Notes: generated by a model not told the origin, from the letters alone. DNA of 64,000 nucleotides from Diphasiastrum complanatum (GCA_029204225.1 CM055113.1:253001-317000), one strand, 5' to 3'. Shown: positions 42,215 through 52,673, counted from the stretch's first letter. Translations and numbers: made by a program.

Positions 42215-43894
42215 ATGCGGCATTCAGTTAGATTCTTGAGTAAGCTTTGTGAGGAAGGGAAAGTAGCAGGAGCTGTCGCTGCCGTGGAACAGATGCACAA
42301 ACAAGGACATCAACTCTCCGCATATGTGTTCTATTGCCTTTTGAAAGGGTGCACAAGAAAGAAAGACCTGGCAACTGGAAGGCGTGTGCGTTGCCTTATT
42401 GTAAATAGCAAATATGGCACAAAAACATTGCTGGGAAATCATCTCATCCACATGTTTTCTTCTGGTGGGAGCTTGCTTGAGGCCCTTCATGAATTCCGTA
42501 GATTTGCTGAGGCTGATGTGCACATGTGGTCTGCTATCATTTCCGCACATGCCAAGCATGGGAAAGGCGAGCAGGCAATCGATTTGTATAATGAAATGTG
42601 CTGCTGTACTAATGTAGTGGCAGATAGCCACACGTATGTGGCTGTTCTCAATGGCTGTGCCAGCATTGGAGCCCTTACGCAGGGCAGACTCGTCCATTCC
42701 CACATACTTGAAAGTGGACTAGAATTGGATCCCTTTGTTGGAAGCAGCTTGGTGGACATGTATTCAAAGTGTGGCAGCCTAGATGAGGCACGACAAGTGT
42801 TCCTACAGCTGCGAGTGAGAGATGTAGTTTGTTGGACATCAATTATAGATGCTTGTGCTAAGGAAGGTTATGGTGAGGAAGCTCTCCATCTCTTTGAGCA
42901 GATGCAAAAGGAGGGTGTTGAGCCAAATAAAGTTACTTTGTTGTGTGTACTAAAAGCTTGCAACAGTATTGAGGGTTTGCAGCGGGGCATGCTCATCCAT
43001 GAACAGATTTCGAGTAGACGTTGGGATTCAGATACAGAGCTTGGAAACGCCCTGATTGATATGTATGCTAAATGTGGGAATTTACCTCGGGCTTTTGGAG
43101 TCTTCCTGAAGCTGCCTAGTCGAAATGTTGTGTCATGGACAACTATGATCACAGGATTGGCACAGAAAAAGCATGGCCAGGCAGCCTTCCAGCTTTTTGC
43201 CCAAATGCAGGAGGAGGGCGTGGAACCAAACAAAGTAACATTTGTGGGTTTGCTAAAAGCTTGCTGTAGCATGGGAGCACTGGATCAGGGGAAGCTAATC
43301 CATGCCCAATTAGTAACAAAAGGATTGGACACAGACTTGGTCATTGGGAATATCCTTATTGACATGTATGCTAGGTGTGGGAGCATAAACAACGCTTGGA
43401 AAATCTTTTTAGAGCTTCCTGAACGTGACATTGTTTCATGGAATGCAATGATCAATGCATGTGCTCAACAGGGCCATGGCAAGGAAGCGCTCTACCTTTT
43501 CGAGCAAATGAAGGAGCAGAGTGTGCAGCCAGACAAGATCACTTTTCTTTCTCTGCTCTGTGCATGCAGTCATACTGGTCTGATAGGTGAAGGCTTTCAC
43601 CTTTTTGATCTCATGTCAAAAGATTTTGGCATCATCCCTTCCACGGATCATTATACATGTATGATTGATCTTCTCGGTCGCGCAGGGAAATTGTACGAGG
43701 CACATGACTTCATAAATGCAATGCCATTACCACCTGATGCTGGAGTTTGGCTCTCTTTGCTCGGGGCTTGTAGAACTCATGGAAATTTTGAACTTGGAAA
43801 GCTGTCTTTTAAGTCTCTGGTGGAAATAGACCCAAGAAATGCTGCTGCATACATGCTAATGGGCAGCATTTATTCTGCCTGTGGCAGATTGTAA
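42215..43894 (+). CDS. PLS-class pentatricopeptide repeat protein, truncated E domain
   Basis: 559 aa from the ATG at 42215, which is the first after an in-frame TGA near 42194. No intron. About 14 PPR-type repeats in P-L-S order between residues 36 and 509, for example VVCWTSIIDACAKEGYGEEAL, GNALIDMYAKCGNL and VVSWTTMITGLAQKKHG. An E motif follows (VWLSLLGACRTHGNFELGK, AAAYMLMGSIYSACGRL) and then stops with TAA. Family knowledge: such proteins bind organellar RNA, one base per repeat, and PLS-E/DYW members specify C-to-U editing in mitochondria or chloroplasts. Here the E+/DYW end is missing, and remnants seem to lie downstream. An N-terminal targeting signal is not obvious. It could be a working protein that recruits a DYW partner, or an early pseudogene. 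Confidence 0.92.
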   Translation: MRHSVRFLSKLCEEGKVAGAVAAVEQMHKQGHQLSAYVFYCLLKGCTRKKDLATGRRVRCLIVNSKYGTKTLLGNHLIHMFSSGGSLLEALHEFRRFAEADVHMWSAIISAHAKHGKGEQAIDLYNEMCCCTNVVADSHTYVAVLNGCASIGALTQGRLVHSHILESGLELDPFVGSSLVDMYSKCGSLDEARQVFLQLRVRDVVCWTSIIDACAKEGYGEEALHLFEQMQKEGVEPNKVTLLCVLKACNSIEGLQRGMLIHEQISSRRWDSDTELGNALIDMYAKCGNLPRAFGVFLKLPSRNVVSWTTMITGLAQKKHGQAAFQLFAQMQEEGVEPNKVTFVGLLKACCSMGALDQGKLIHAQLVTKGLDTDLVIGNILIDMYARCGSINNAWKIFLELPERDIVSWNAMINACAQQGHGKEALYLFEQMKEQSVQPDKITFLSLLCACSHTGLIGEGFHLFDLMSKDFGIIPSTDHYTCMIDLLGRAGKLYEAHDFINAMPLPPDAGVWLSLLGACRTHGNFELGKLSFKSLVEIDPRNAAAYMLMGSIYSACGRL

Positions 43895-44100
43895 AATGAC
43901 GCAGCAGAGGTTGTGGGGTTGGCCAGATTTCCAAATGATTTCAGAATTTTTTAGAACCGATAACCCCCAGCACAGAGAATTTCCTGGGAGGTCGACGGTG
44001 GTAACAGCCAGCACAGAGTCAATTTCCTGTGAGGTTGACACAAGTAGTAAAAAAGCTGAAGAGATATGGTTCATGCACCATCAATCATCAGGTTTCTTAT
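43895..44100 (+). pseudogene. Decayed continuation of the PPR E/E+ region
   Basis: After the TAA the frame would continue with NDAAEVVGLARF. In another frame 43987-44095 holds PGRSTVVTASTESISCEVD and KKAEEIWFM. This resembles the P-G-x-S ... F-V-D ... H/K-x-x-E-I-Y pattern of PPR E+ motifs. A stop plus a frameshift therefore probably removed the original C-terminus. No DYW motif is seen before 44192. Confidence 0.45.
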
Positions 44101-44192
44101 ATTTTTTTCTTTCATACATGTATTCCATGTACCATATGGGCCGATTTGCCAAGTTAGCCAATATGTTAGGACTTCGTATTTGTTATGTGTAA

Positions 44193-45760
44193 TGCTAATG
44201 ATAAAAGATAAAGTAACTGAAATCTGTTTGAAACTTCTTCATTAGCATTTCTTGGCGTTGCCAAATATCGGTGTAGTTTACCTGAATGTGCTAATATATG
44301 CGTACTTTAGTTGTGATTAGTCAAGTCTTCAAAACTAACTATGACATTTTGTGACTGTTGCACACAAACTCTTAAACCCTAGGTAACACAAGATTTACTT
44401 AACAAAAGCCTGTCTCTTAATCAATCTCAGAAAGTATTACATAGATCAACCAGAAACCATGAGAACCTTAATACTTTCCTGTCTCTCTTTTGGAATAGAT
44501 AGCGGATGTAGCAATCCAAGCACTTTGATCCTTTCAGCTTTTTTTACTTGATATCGAAAACAATGCGTCATATAAAAATATACATCTTTTCTAAGTTTAG
44601 GTCACCAAAAGTTACGACGGACCAAAGACTTCTAGCCAGCGACGGGCTGCCCTACAATCTTTCCTGACCTGTTTTTAGCTCTAACTTTTTGCTTGCTCAA
44701 TGCTCATCCAAATCTGATGAAATCTAGCTGTACTAGGTCACCCCAGTATTGGAAATCAGCTCCTAAAATTTCAGAATGTTCTGACAAGTATTTTGCTCTC
44801 AAAGAGTTTGTTTTCTAGGGCTGTTCCAACACTGAAAATGGCCAAAAAAGTGTTTTCTCTCTCTACTGCTCCACATCTATGAAAACCAGGGTTTGGATCC
44901 ACCTAATTTATGGATATAGGCTGCTCCACCAGCAATCTCTCTGTAGAACTGCCACTTCGTATTTCCTCCTAATCTTTGTCAGCTGGGATAAGTGCTTTGT
45001 TGATATGAGTGAAGTACTTATAATATTCTTCAGCTTTGCAGTAGTTTCAAGTGGAGATGCTACAGAGATGTTACCTCATTGGTATCTGAATGACCACCTG
45101 CATTGTGTCCCTGTTACCATAATGACATTAGTCATTATAAAGAAAGTTTTAGGGCAATATTGAATGGTCTTATTTATTTTCTAATATGCAAGAATTTGGA
45201 GGTCATACGAAACTTTTGAGGTATGTTCCCTTCCAAAATGGATTCCCTCAAATTTTCAAGACTACATTCTGTGCCTTTAACCTGCAATGTTGAAGCAAAT
45301 CTCAGAGCACTTTGTGTGATGAGAGACAGTATGTTAATTTGCCAAATAAATCTACTTCAACAGAGAACTTGTGTCAAAGCAAAAAATATAGTTACTATAC
45401 CATGATTTATCAGCTGTGTATGTATATCTCCAAATGATGTAGAAAAGTTATCAAGAGAACAGGAGCAGAAAGTTCAAGCATCTGCTTTGGTGAACATTTT
45501 AAAGTTTCACAACTTACTTTCTTGTCAGGTTCCATTTTGAAACTCTTGCCAACATCTGGAGGAATGTGTTTATCAAAAGAAGTTTTCAATTTGACTAGCA
45601 TAATTCCTTTTTTTTAGCTTGTTAATCTCATTATAATTTTCTATCAATAAATTTGGTGACTGCTAAGGTAACTACTATGATATGTGTAAGGATTCTTTTG
45701 TCACTCATGTTTACATAACATAAATACTGCTAAATCATCTCATATAATTCATGCTAATAG
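44193..45760. other. No recognisable gene
   Basis: AT-rich intergenic DNA. ORFs such as 44879-45163 have no domain. Because the next segment begins with an intron-acceptor-like sequence, part of this could be intron of a gene starting further upstream. Confidence 0.4.
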
Positions 45761-45800
45761 TGGAAATTTTTTTGACATTTGCAGGCAGAAGTTGAATACA

Positions 45801-45902
45801 ATGGCAGCGTCTGGGTTAGTGCTTCTGCTAGCAATTCTATTACAAGGTCGAGATGTGGCTTGTGCTTCAGTACCAGGTGTGCTGTCCCTTCACTCACCAT
45901 AG
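45801..45902 (+). CDS. Signal-peptide-like mini-ORF, copy 1
   Basis: 33 codons starting MAASGLVLLLAILLQG: a short N-region, an eight-residue aliphatic core, then RDVACA and SVPGVLSL before TAG. The AxA-like VACA|S is a plausible signal peptidase site. The start follows an acceptor-like TTTGCAG, so it looks like the first coding exon of a secreted or ER protein whose rest is missing or lies in a later exon I cannot find. Not a complete gene. Confidence 0.45.
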   Translation: MAASGLVLLLAILLQGRDVACASVPGVLSLHSP

Positions 45903-46001
45903 TGCTGATATCTGCACAAGGAATAAGTAGATATTCCGGCTTACAAGCATTAGCTGGAAATTTTTTTGAGATTTGCAGGCAGAAGTTGAATACAATGGCA
46001 G

Positions 46002-46097
46002 ATGCTTGGGTTAGTGCTTCTGCTAGCAATTCTACTACAAGGTAGAGATGTGGCTTGTGCTTCAGTACCAGGTGTGCTGTCCCTTCACTCACCATAG
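46002..46097 (+). CDS. Signal-peptide-like mini-ORF, copy 2
   Basis: 31 codons starting MLGLVLLLAILLQG, otherwise identical in protein to copy 1 from GLVLLL onward. The original ATG (at 45996) is out of frame because of a 1 bp insertion, but a new ATG at 46002 restores the same frame. Stop at the same place as copy 1. Confidence 0.45.
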   Translation: MLGLVLLLAILLQGRDVACASVPGVLSLHSP

Positions 46098-46109
46098 TGC
46101 TGATATCTG

Positions 46110-46954
46110 GGGGTTGGACTATAGCCTAATGATTATGGTTCTATAGCTACTTAGAATTTAGAGTAAATTGTAAGGCTGTTTTGCACACTGTACAATGTAC
46201 TATGTAGCCCGTAAGATGTTTTTTGTTCCTACTAAGCCAAAAAGATGAAAAAAATATAGGGCTTTCTTAGGCCGACGCTTGCAGATTTGTCTGCTCTTCT
46301 TGTAACATGTTTGTAAACATTCGTGTTTGCACATTTGCCACATTTGCTGCTAGCTCAGACCAAAGAAGAGTATTATAGGGAAGCACAATGCAATTGCAAG
46401 TTCTTGTGAATATATTAGCAAAATCCCAATGTATTTTGTATAATAATGATCAGCAAATGGCATTATAGAACCATTGGTGATCCTTGTAGAGTCTCCATTG
46501 CAGCTGATTCAACAACTGGCACCAGAGTTGTTCTGATTTTGCGAGGTGTTCAGCGAGATAGTATTGCACAACAATCTGTTTTTACCTTGTTCAAGCTTCT
46601 GATAGTTGGCTTCAAAAGCTTGCATCAGAAAGCATTCAGGTGCTTCAAATAATTGGCCCAACCTAGTGGCTGATGCAGGAGATGTTGCTGGGCTGTCAGA
46701 GGTGAGGTTGCTAGTTGATCTACAACTACCTCATGCGTATACAACAGCTTTTACTTTCAGCACTCAATGACTCTTCCCTATCTTAACCTGGAAGATCACT
46801 GAGAAAAGCTACTAGTATACCATCTGAATTTGATCATAGCAATTTCACAAGCACTGCTACAGAAATTTCCTGGTTATATTGGGCACTAAAATGAAGTACA
46901 TTGGAAAGATCCTGGTGGAGGTATGAGCTGAGTCACTGATTTTAGCATCAATGA
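46110..46954. other. No recognisable gene
   Basis: Unique DNA. The + strand near 46460-46700 holds coding-like pieces (CRVSIAADSTTGTRVVLILRG, and in another frame SWLQKLASESIQVLQIIGPT), which may be decayed exons of the signal-peptide gene. I cannot name a family. Confidence 0.35.
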
Positions 46955-47072
46955 AGCATCTCAATTGATGTCCAACAAACTACATCTCTCACTCGTAGCT
47001 CTAGGAACACTTGTTGTGCTTCATCTAGGCTGCCGCACTTTGAATACAATTTGCCTACTGCCTACACAAACA
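46955..47072 (-). pseudogene. Antisense PPR gene fragment
   Basis: On -, the sequence reads YSKCGSLDEAQQVF, then LELRVRDVVCWTSI. It closely matches residues 183-212 of the PPR protein at 42215-43894 and, at DNA level, positions about 42731-42853 with only scattered changes. A TAG lies near its start, and the match is lost after ATCAATT. It is an inverted fragment of the same or a very similar gene, 4 kb away. Confidence 0.85.
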
Positions 47073-47571
47073 CCTGTTGTCCAAAAATTACCTCTCTATA
47101 TCATCACCAACAAGTTTTGAATGTAAATGATTTTAAAAATCTGAACATTTAAAAAGCAAGTAATTCTAAGAATTAATTGAACATGAAATAGGTACTTCTA
47201 ATTCATTTATTATCAAGTTGTTGAAAACAATCGATTATAATTATTATTTTGTGTATCTTAAAGGCTCTCGTGTTTATTAATTGATCTTGCTTGCAACTTG
47301 TTGAAGAGTGTCACATGTTAATATGGAAAACATATTACAATATAAAGCTAAATATTTTTAAGAATTCTTCAGAACAACATCAGAAAATGCACAAATTGTT
47401 CTTATGGATGACAGTCACCCACCCATGCAACTCAAATTAGAAAAAAAAACATACAACAATAGAATATATCAATTATGAAAGATATTTTAGAACCTTAGAA
47501 AGGATATCTATACTTAGGATGAAGATCATTCTAAAGTTGGATCAAAGTAGTATGCTTAAAACTATGCCAAA
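47073..47571. other. No recognisable gene
   Basis: AT-rich DNA without ORFs or repeats that I can support. Confidence 0.4.
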
Positions 47572-48240
47572 ACTAGTTGAAGAGGGAGTGAGAGATTTCT
47601 GGTTTAGTCATATTTTAGTAAATTGTTAATATGAGGCCAAAACTCATTTTAGACTTAGAGATAAATTTTTTTAAGTTATATTGGTTTAAAATACATTCAA
47701 TAAACACTTCTTGAAAGTGTGGGAAAGTTGGTAGTCAAGTTTGAGAGAGATTCAAATTTGAACTTTGGATACATTGAATCTAGACCCAAAAATAGTAGGG
47801 TTTACATTTTGGAAGGAAAGCCAAGTTGCCAAATAGGGTTTGGACACTCTATAAAAGGATGTAACTCGTGAAGAGACACATCTTCTCTCTTCTCTCTCTC
47901 ATTTCATCATTATACATGGTTCTTTTTGGGTTCTACTACTCATTGGTGCACTCTCTTGATGATATCTTGCAATCTTGTGTGTAGAATGTTCATATTTTGC
48001 TATTTTCGGTTTCACATGTGTGAAATACAATAGGGTACTGTAATTGTACGGACAACAACCATATTTTATGTTTTGGCTCATGTTTGATCGGTATTTCTTA
48101 GAGTTTGCATCTCATTTTGTATGTAGATGCTGATTTTTCTACATTGGCAAGATTGTTGGTTTGCTCCTTTTTGTAACCAAAGACCAAGGACATGGATTGG
48201 ATCTTGAATGATTTGAAATCTTTCACACACTTCATAGGTC
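47572..48240 (+). mobile_element. Copia LTR (with the last bases of its internal part)
   Basis: Starts with the pol end and polypurine tract ATGCCAAAACTAGTTGAAGAGGGAG, then the LTR from about 47589. It aligns with 52309-52930 over CAAATTTGAA-GTTGGA, TTCTTTTGGGTTC, CATTGGTGCACTCT, GATATCTTGCAATCTTGT and AAGACCAAG. A TATA box CTATAAAAGG lies at 47848-47858. The 3' end is unclear, and a foldback element starts near 48285. Confidence 0.75.
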
Positions 48241-48284
48241 TTCTTTTGATCTTCATTTTGGTATAATATAATTTAAAAAAAAAA

Positions 48285-48805
48285 TTATTTTTCATATTGA
48301 AAGTTTAATTTTGAAAAGGGAGGGGGGTTTGTTATACCTTGTACTAAAAAAAAAAATTTGAAAATGAAAGGGGGGAGGGGGTACACCCGAACCCCCCCCC
48401 CCCCGACCCACTCCCCTCACACCACTCCCCTGCACAGCTGCCCCTCCCCTCACCACGCTTCTTGCACGGCCGTCGATGCTGGAGCTCGTAGACACCCTCC
48501 GGGTCGCTGTCCTGGTTCACCGCCCAAACACCCACATTCCTCTGAGGCTCCTTTGCACGGATCCCAACAACCCACGGCTCCCAACTCCCCTGCGTGGGTT
48601 GTTCTTGTTGGTTGGGCGGCCCGGGGTGTTGTGCTTGCGAGCTGTAAGAGGGCCCTGCAACGGCCGTGCATGGGAGCAACCGGTGAGGGTACCTCCTCCC
48701 CCTTTCATTTTCAATTTTATTTTTTTGTACAAGGTTTTAAACCCAATCCCTCCCCCCCCCCCCATCCCACTTTCAAGATGAAAAAAAAAAGTTGCAACTT
48801 ATTTT
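48285..48805. mobile_element. GC-rich foldback element, about 520 bp
   Basis: Terminal inverted repeats of roughly 100 bp. The left piece, 48337-48382 (CCTTGTAC ... GAAAATGAAAGGGGGGAGG), is the near reverse complement of 48693-48738, and the outer parts (TTTCATATTGAAAG, G-rich) also pair with 48735-48795. Inner arms share GCACGGCCGT (48466 and its complement near 48662). The centre is much more GC-rich than the surrounding DNA, with C14 and G-rich runs. No transposase. A MITE or Pack-MULE-like element that captured GC-rich gene DNA fits. The ORFs inside are of biased composition and not called. Confidence 0.7.
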
Positions 48806-49029
48806 TATAGCAAAATAAAGCTCAAAGGAATACCAATGAAGTGCAAAAAAAATTTCAGTCTTTCACAAATTTAAAAAATATGTCAATATTGTTACAAGCA
48901 TTGAATTTAATTCTTTATTTATTTAATAAACTAGGTTCAAGTGCAACCTATGTGACTAGGTTTTAACTCAACCTAAACCCAAGCTGAACTGTCACATAGG
49001 ACTATTAGCAAGTTAATTAATCTAGATTA
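48806..49029. other. No recognisable feature
   Basis: Short AT-rich spacer before the gypsy fragment. Confidence 0.4.
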
Positions 49030-50870
49030 TCAAACATGTTTAGACAAGGAAGAGGCCCTTTTTGAGTTCAAAAAGGGCCCTAATGCATCAACGACATAAT
49101 TTGATGTACCTCGACGGTACTTAATGTCGAATTCGAACTCTTGAATGAGTTCCAACCAATAGGCCTTACGACCCCTAAGGTCCGAGGCATTACAGATATA
49201 CTTAAGAGACTCATGATCTGTCATAACCACAAATTTAGATTCGTACAAATAATGTCTCCATATCTTTAACGCATGGATGACAGCAAAAAGTTCCTTCTCA
49301 TAAGTAGAATACCTACTTTGAGCTGGGTCCAACTTCTTGCTCTCGAAAGCCACATGTCTACCATCTTGGTAAAGGAATGCACCCACCACATAGTCACTAG
49401 CATTTGTTTCCACCAGGAAAGATTTGCTAGGGTCCACTATGTGTAAGATAGGGGTTGTAGACACTAACATCTTCAAAGCTTCAAAGCTTTGATTAAGTTC
49501 ATCAGTCCAAACAATAGGTGGACTGATTTTCAAACGCCTTTCGGCCTTTTTCTTATTACCCTTTTTAGTTTTCCGTTTGGCTTTCTTTACTCCCTTAAGA
49601 AGATTCGTTAGAGGCAATGCAACTAAGGCATAGTCTTTAATGAATTTATGGAAAAACCTTGTGAAGCCCAAAATTTTTTTTACTTCCCTAATGGTTTTCA
49701 GGATAGTCCAATCATGAACTTTTGGACTTTATCATAATCGATCTCTAAACCTCGTTTCCTAAATACTTGAGTCTTGTTTGAAAAAACTCACATTTAGACT
49801 CCTTAGCATAAAGCTTTGTCTGCCTTAGATTATCTGAGACTGTACGCAAATGCGCTTCGTGCTCCTCAATAGTCCTACTGTAAATCAGTATGTCATCTAA
49901 AAATACCACAAGAAACTTGCCCAGATATGGACGAAGAATAGCGTTCATCATCTGCTGGAACGTTGTCGGGGCATTAGTCAAACCAAAGGGTAAAACTAAA
50001 AATATGGACAAAGAATATTGTTCATCATCTGCTGGAAGGTTGTCGGGGCCTTAGTTAGACCAAAGGGTAAAACTAAAAATTTGTAATGGCCATACCTAGA
50101 AAAACAAAAACCAGTTTTGGAGACATCCCCCTCGTGTATTCTAATTTGATGGTACCCCGACCTAAGGTCCCAATTTGGTGAAATATTGAGCACCAATCAA
50201 TCGGTCCATTAAGTCGTCCATCCGAGGTAAGGGATAACGGTTCTTAATTGGCATTTTATTAAGCTTTTTGTAATCGACACAAAGACGAATATCACCATCT
50301 TTCTTGTCGGTTAGCAAAACATGAGCTCCCAAAGGAGATTTACTAGGCCGAATATGGCCCTTACGTAACAACTCCTTGAGTTGACTAGCAACTTCATCTT
50401 CTTCCTTCGGGCTCATCCTGTAGGGAAAAAACGATACAAGGGAGCTGTCGGGAAGAAGATCTATGTGATGGTCTACTCCCTGTGAGGGGGGAAGACCCTC
50501 AGGCAACTGCTCAGAGAATATATCACTATATTCCTCCCTAAGTCTCTTAAAGATTTTTTCCTCAGGCAAAGATTCTAAATTATCATCAGAAAAAGACAAT
50601 GTTTTAGGGAAAGACGATACATCAATATTGAAATTATGAGTACTAAAAGCATCTATGTAAGATTCATCTTTCAGATAACATAAATATGAATGATACTCAG
50701 AATTCAAAATACATTGATTCGCTTCATGAGCAGTTACAAAAGGTAGATCTGGCTCATCACCTTTAAGACAAACCAATGAGTCATTATGCAAGAAAGAAAT
50801 ACTATGAGATATATAATCTTCTTTAAGGATGAAACAGTTTGTAGAAATTGTTGTTTTAATACTGTAGTGT
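49030..50870 (-). mobile_element. Ty3/gypsy RT-RNase H fragment with an internal duplication
   Basis: Read from 50870 downward. Linker: [18 protein letters not shown], then [19 protein letters not shown] and [56 protein letters not shown] 1 bp insertion follows in the G run at motif A (near 50160-50168), then [40 protein letters not shown], and FLDDILIYSR with the catalytic Asp pair intact near 49900. RNase H: 49671-49030 (ETNASDYVVGAFL, YEKELFAVIHALKIWRHYL, TDHESLKYI). A 77 bp tandem duplication in RT (49930-50083) shifts the frame. Integrase is absent. Confidence 0.9.
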
Positions 50871-51220
50871 TTGGACCTCACGACCTCATTTGTATGAGTG
50901 GGTTCGTAGGCAGCCAACTTGTGAGTGTTTTTTTTGACGACGGTTCTACGCATAATTTTATTAATGCTAAGTTGGTGTAGAGGCTACAGTTGCCAACTGC
51001 ACCAAGTGACCACAAGTACGTGGTTAGGATGGCAGATGGTGGGGAGCAGCAGGTTTGGGACCACTTTGTCCCCCACGTGTCATTGAAGATTCAAGACTAT
51101 GTAGATGGTTTATCTTTTCATATTATGAATCTTGATAAGGTGGATGTAATCCTAAGTAAAGAGTGGTTTTATGCTACATCAATACAAGAAATAGAAGAGT
51201 TACTTGGTGCCTTAAAAAAG
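50871..51220 (+). mobile_element. Ty3/gypsy protease fragment in opposite orientation
   Basis: The + frame, from about 50880, reads [23 protein letters not shown] (retropepsin-like DDGS active site), a TAG after AKLV, then YVVRMADGGEQQVWD, DGLSFHIMNLDKVDVILSKEW. This is a retroviral-type aspartic protease. It lies head to head with the - strand RT fragment, although both would be collinear in an intact element. Confidence 0.8.
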
Positions 51221-51429
51221 TGACCACTCTTCTGCCGTCTCTTCGGGCAGTCCTTGGAAAGGTGTCCCTTCTCCATGTAGGAGACACCTAACATTTTGCA
51301 TGCTAACACAACTAAATCTATCTAACACAAACTCGACCTATTCTACAAGGTCATGTGCTCAATTCACATACCTTAATTATGTACAATGGAATAAAGTGAG
51401 CATAGCCCCCAAAGTCAACATAGAAAGAT

Positions 51430-52336
51430 GTCTTTTTTCACATGAGGTGCATGATCTTGGTCATTTGCATTACATTTTAGGAATAGAAGTGATTAGATCT
51501 TCTCAATCTACTTTCATTTGTCAAGAGAAGTATGCTTATTCTATTCTAAAAAGATTTCATATGGTAGATAAAAAGTCTTGTGATACACCTATGGAGTCAA
51601 ATGTAAAGCTCAAATGTAAAGCTAACTATAAGAGGTAATGAAAGATCCTTCAAGGACATTACTCTCTATAGAAAGCTAGTTGGCTAACTTATATATCTAA
51701 CCATCACAAGACCAGATCTAAGCTATTGTGTTGGTAGATTAAGCCAATTTATGCAAGATTCTAGTGAAGAGCATTGGAAGCTTGGAAAGAGAGTTTTGAG
51801 ATACATCATGGGAACTTGAGATTTTGGCATATTGTATGAGGGATCATCACCTAACTTTTTTGGATTTTTAGATTCGGACTTTGCTGGAGATCAAATGGAT
51901 AGGAAATCCATAAGTGCACAATGTATTTTCATAGGTGATGGAGCTATATCATGGATGTTGAAGAAACAAGCCACTATCTCATTGTCATCTAGTGAGGCTG
52001 AGTACAAAGCACTTACAAAAAGATGGTATGGATCAAGAGGATGATCAAGGATCTTCACTTGTTGGACTTTTCAGAGAGCCCAATCATCTTTTGTGATAAC
52101 CTATCAGCCCAAAAGTTGGCAAGCAGTCCTATATTTCATGCTAGGAGCAAGCATATTGAGGTGGCATTTCACTTTGTGGGGGAGCAAGTCATGGCAAAGG
52201 AGGTGGAGCTTCAACATGTTTCTTAAAGGGAATGTGTAGTTGATATCTTTACCAAAGCATTGGGAAAAGGCTTGTTTATGAAAGACTTCACTTGAGTATT
52301 CTCAAAGTCTATGCTAAAACTAGTTGAAGAGGGAGT
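51430..52336 (+). mobile_element. Copia RT C-terminus and RNase H, partial
   Basis: Begins inside RT: HEVHDLGHLHYILGIEVI, SILKRFHMVDKKSCDTPM. RNase H follows: YLTITRPDLSY, DSDFAGDQMDRKSISAQ, SSSEAEYKALTK, CDNLSAQKLASSPIFHARS, VDIFTKALGKG. Frameshifts near 51638 and 52015 and several stops. It ends at the polypurine tract GAAGAGGGAG before the LTR at 52337. The family is close to the 27858-34021 element. Confidence 0.9.
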
Positions 52337-52616
52337 GTGAAAGATTTTAACTAGTTTAGTCAATTTTGGTCATATTTGTTTATTTGACAATTGAGGCCAA
52401 TTTTCATATTAATCTTGGAGATTGTCATTTCAAAGTTCTTTTAGTTCAAAGTTATTTGAATTACCACTTTTAGAAAGTGATGGAAATAGTAGAAGGTCGA
52501 GTTTGGTAGATTCAAATTTGAATGTTGGAGACATTGAATTTTTATATGGAGGGAAACCAAAATCATTAATGAGACATGGATCTGCTATATATGGTTGTAC
52601 ACACATTGGAAGAGAA

Positions 52617-52673
<57 letters not shown>

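Larger units (their letters stand above)
45761..46109 (+). repeat. Tandem duplication of a 194 bp exon-like segment
   Basis: Unit 1 is 45761-45954. Unit 2 is 45955-46109 and lacks the last 40 bp. Both begin TGGAAATTTTTTTGA and have a 3' splice-site-like ATTTGCAG followed by GCAGAAGTTGAATACAATGGCA. They differ at only a few positions, so the duplication is recent. Confidence 0.92.

Noticed and set aside
42224-43272. Antisense ORFs of 90-159 codons within the PPR gene
   Set aside because: They overlap a clearly coding + frame and show no domain. They are shadows of the PPR gene's codon pattern.
45779-46045. The 88-codon ORF spanning both duplicated exon copies
   Set aside because: It runs out of frame with the conserved signal-peptide frame and through the intron-like stretch. 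It is an accident of the duplication.
48344-48810. Several ORFs of 73-150 codons in the GC-rich foldback element
   Set aside because: They exist in many frames at once because stops are rare in GC-rich DNA, and composition is Pro/Arg/Gly biased. No domain seen.
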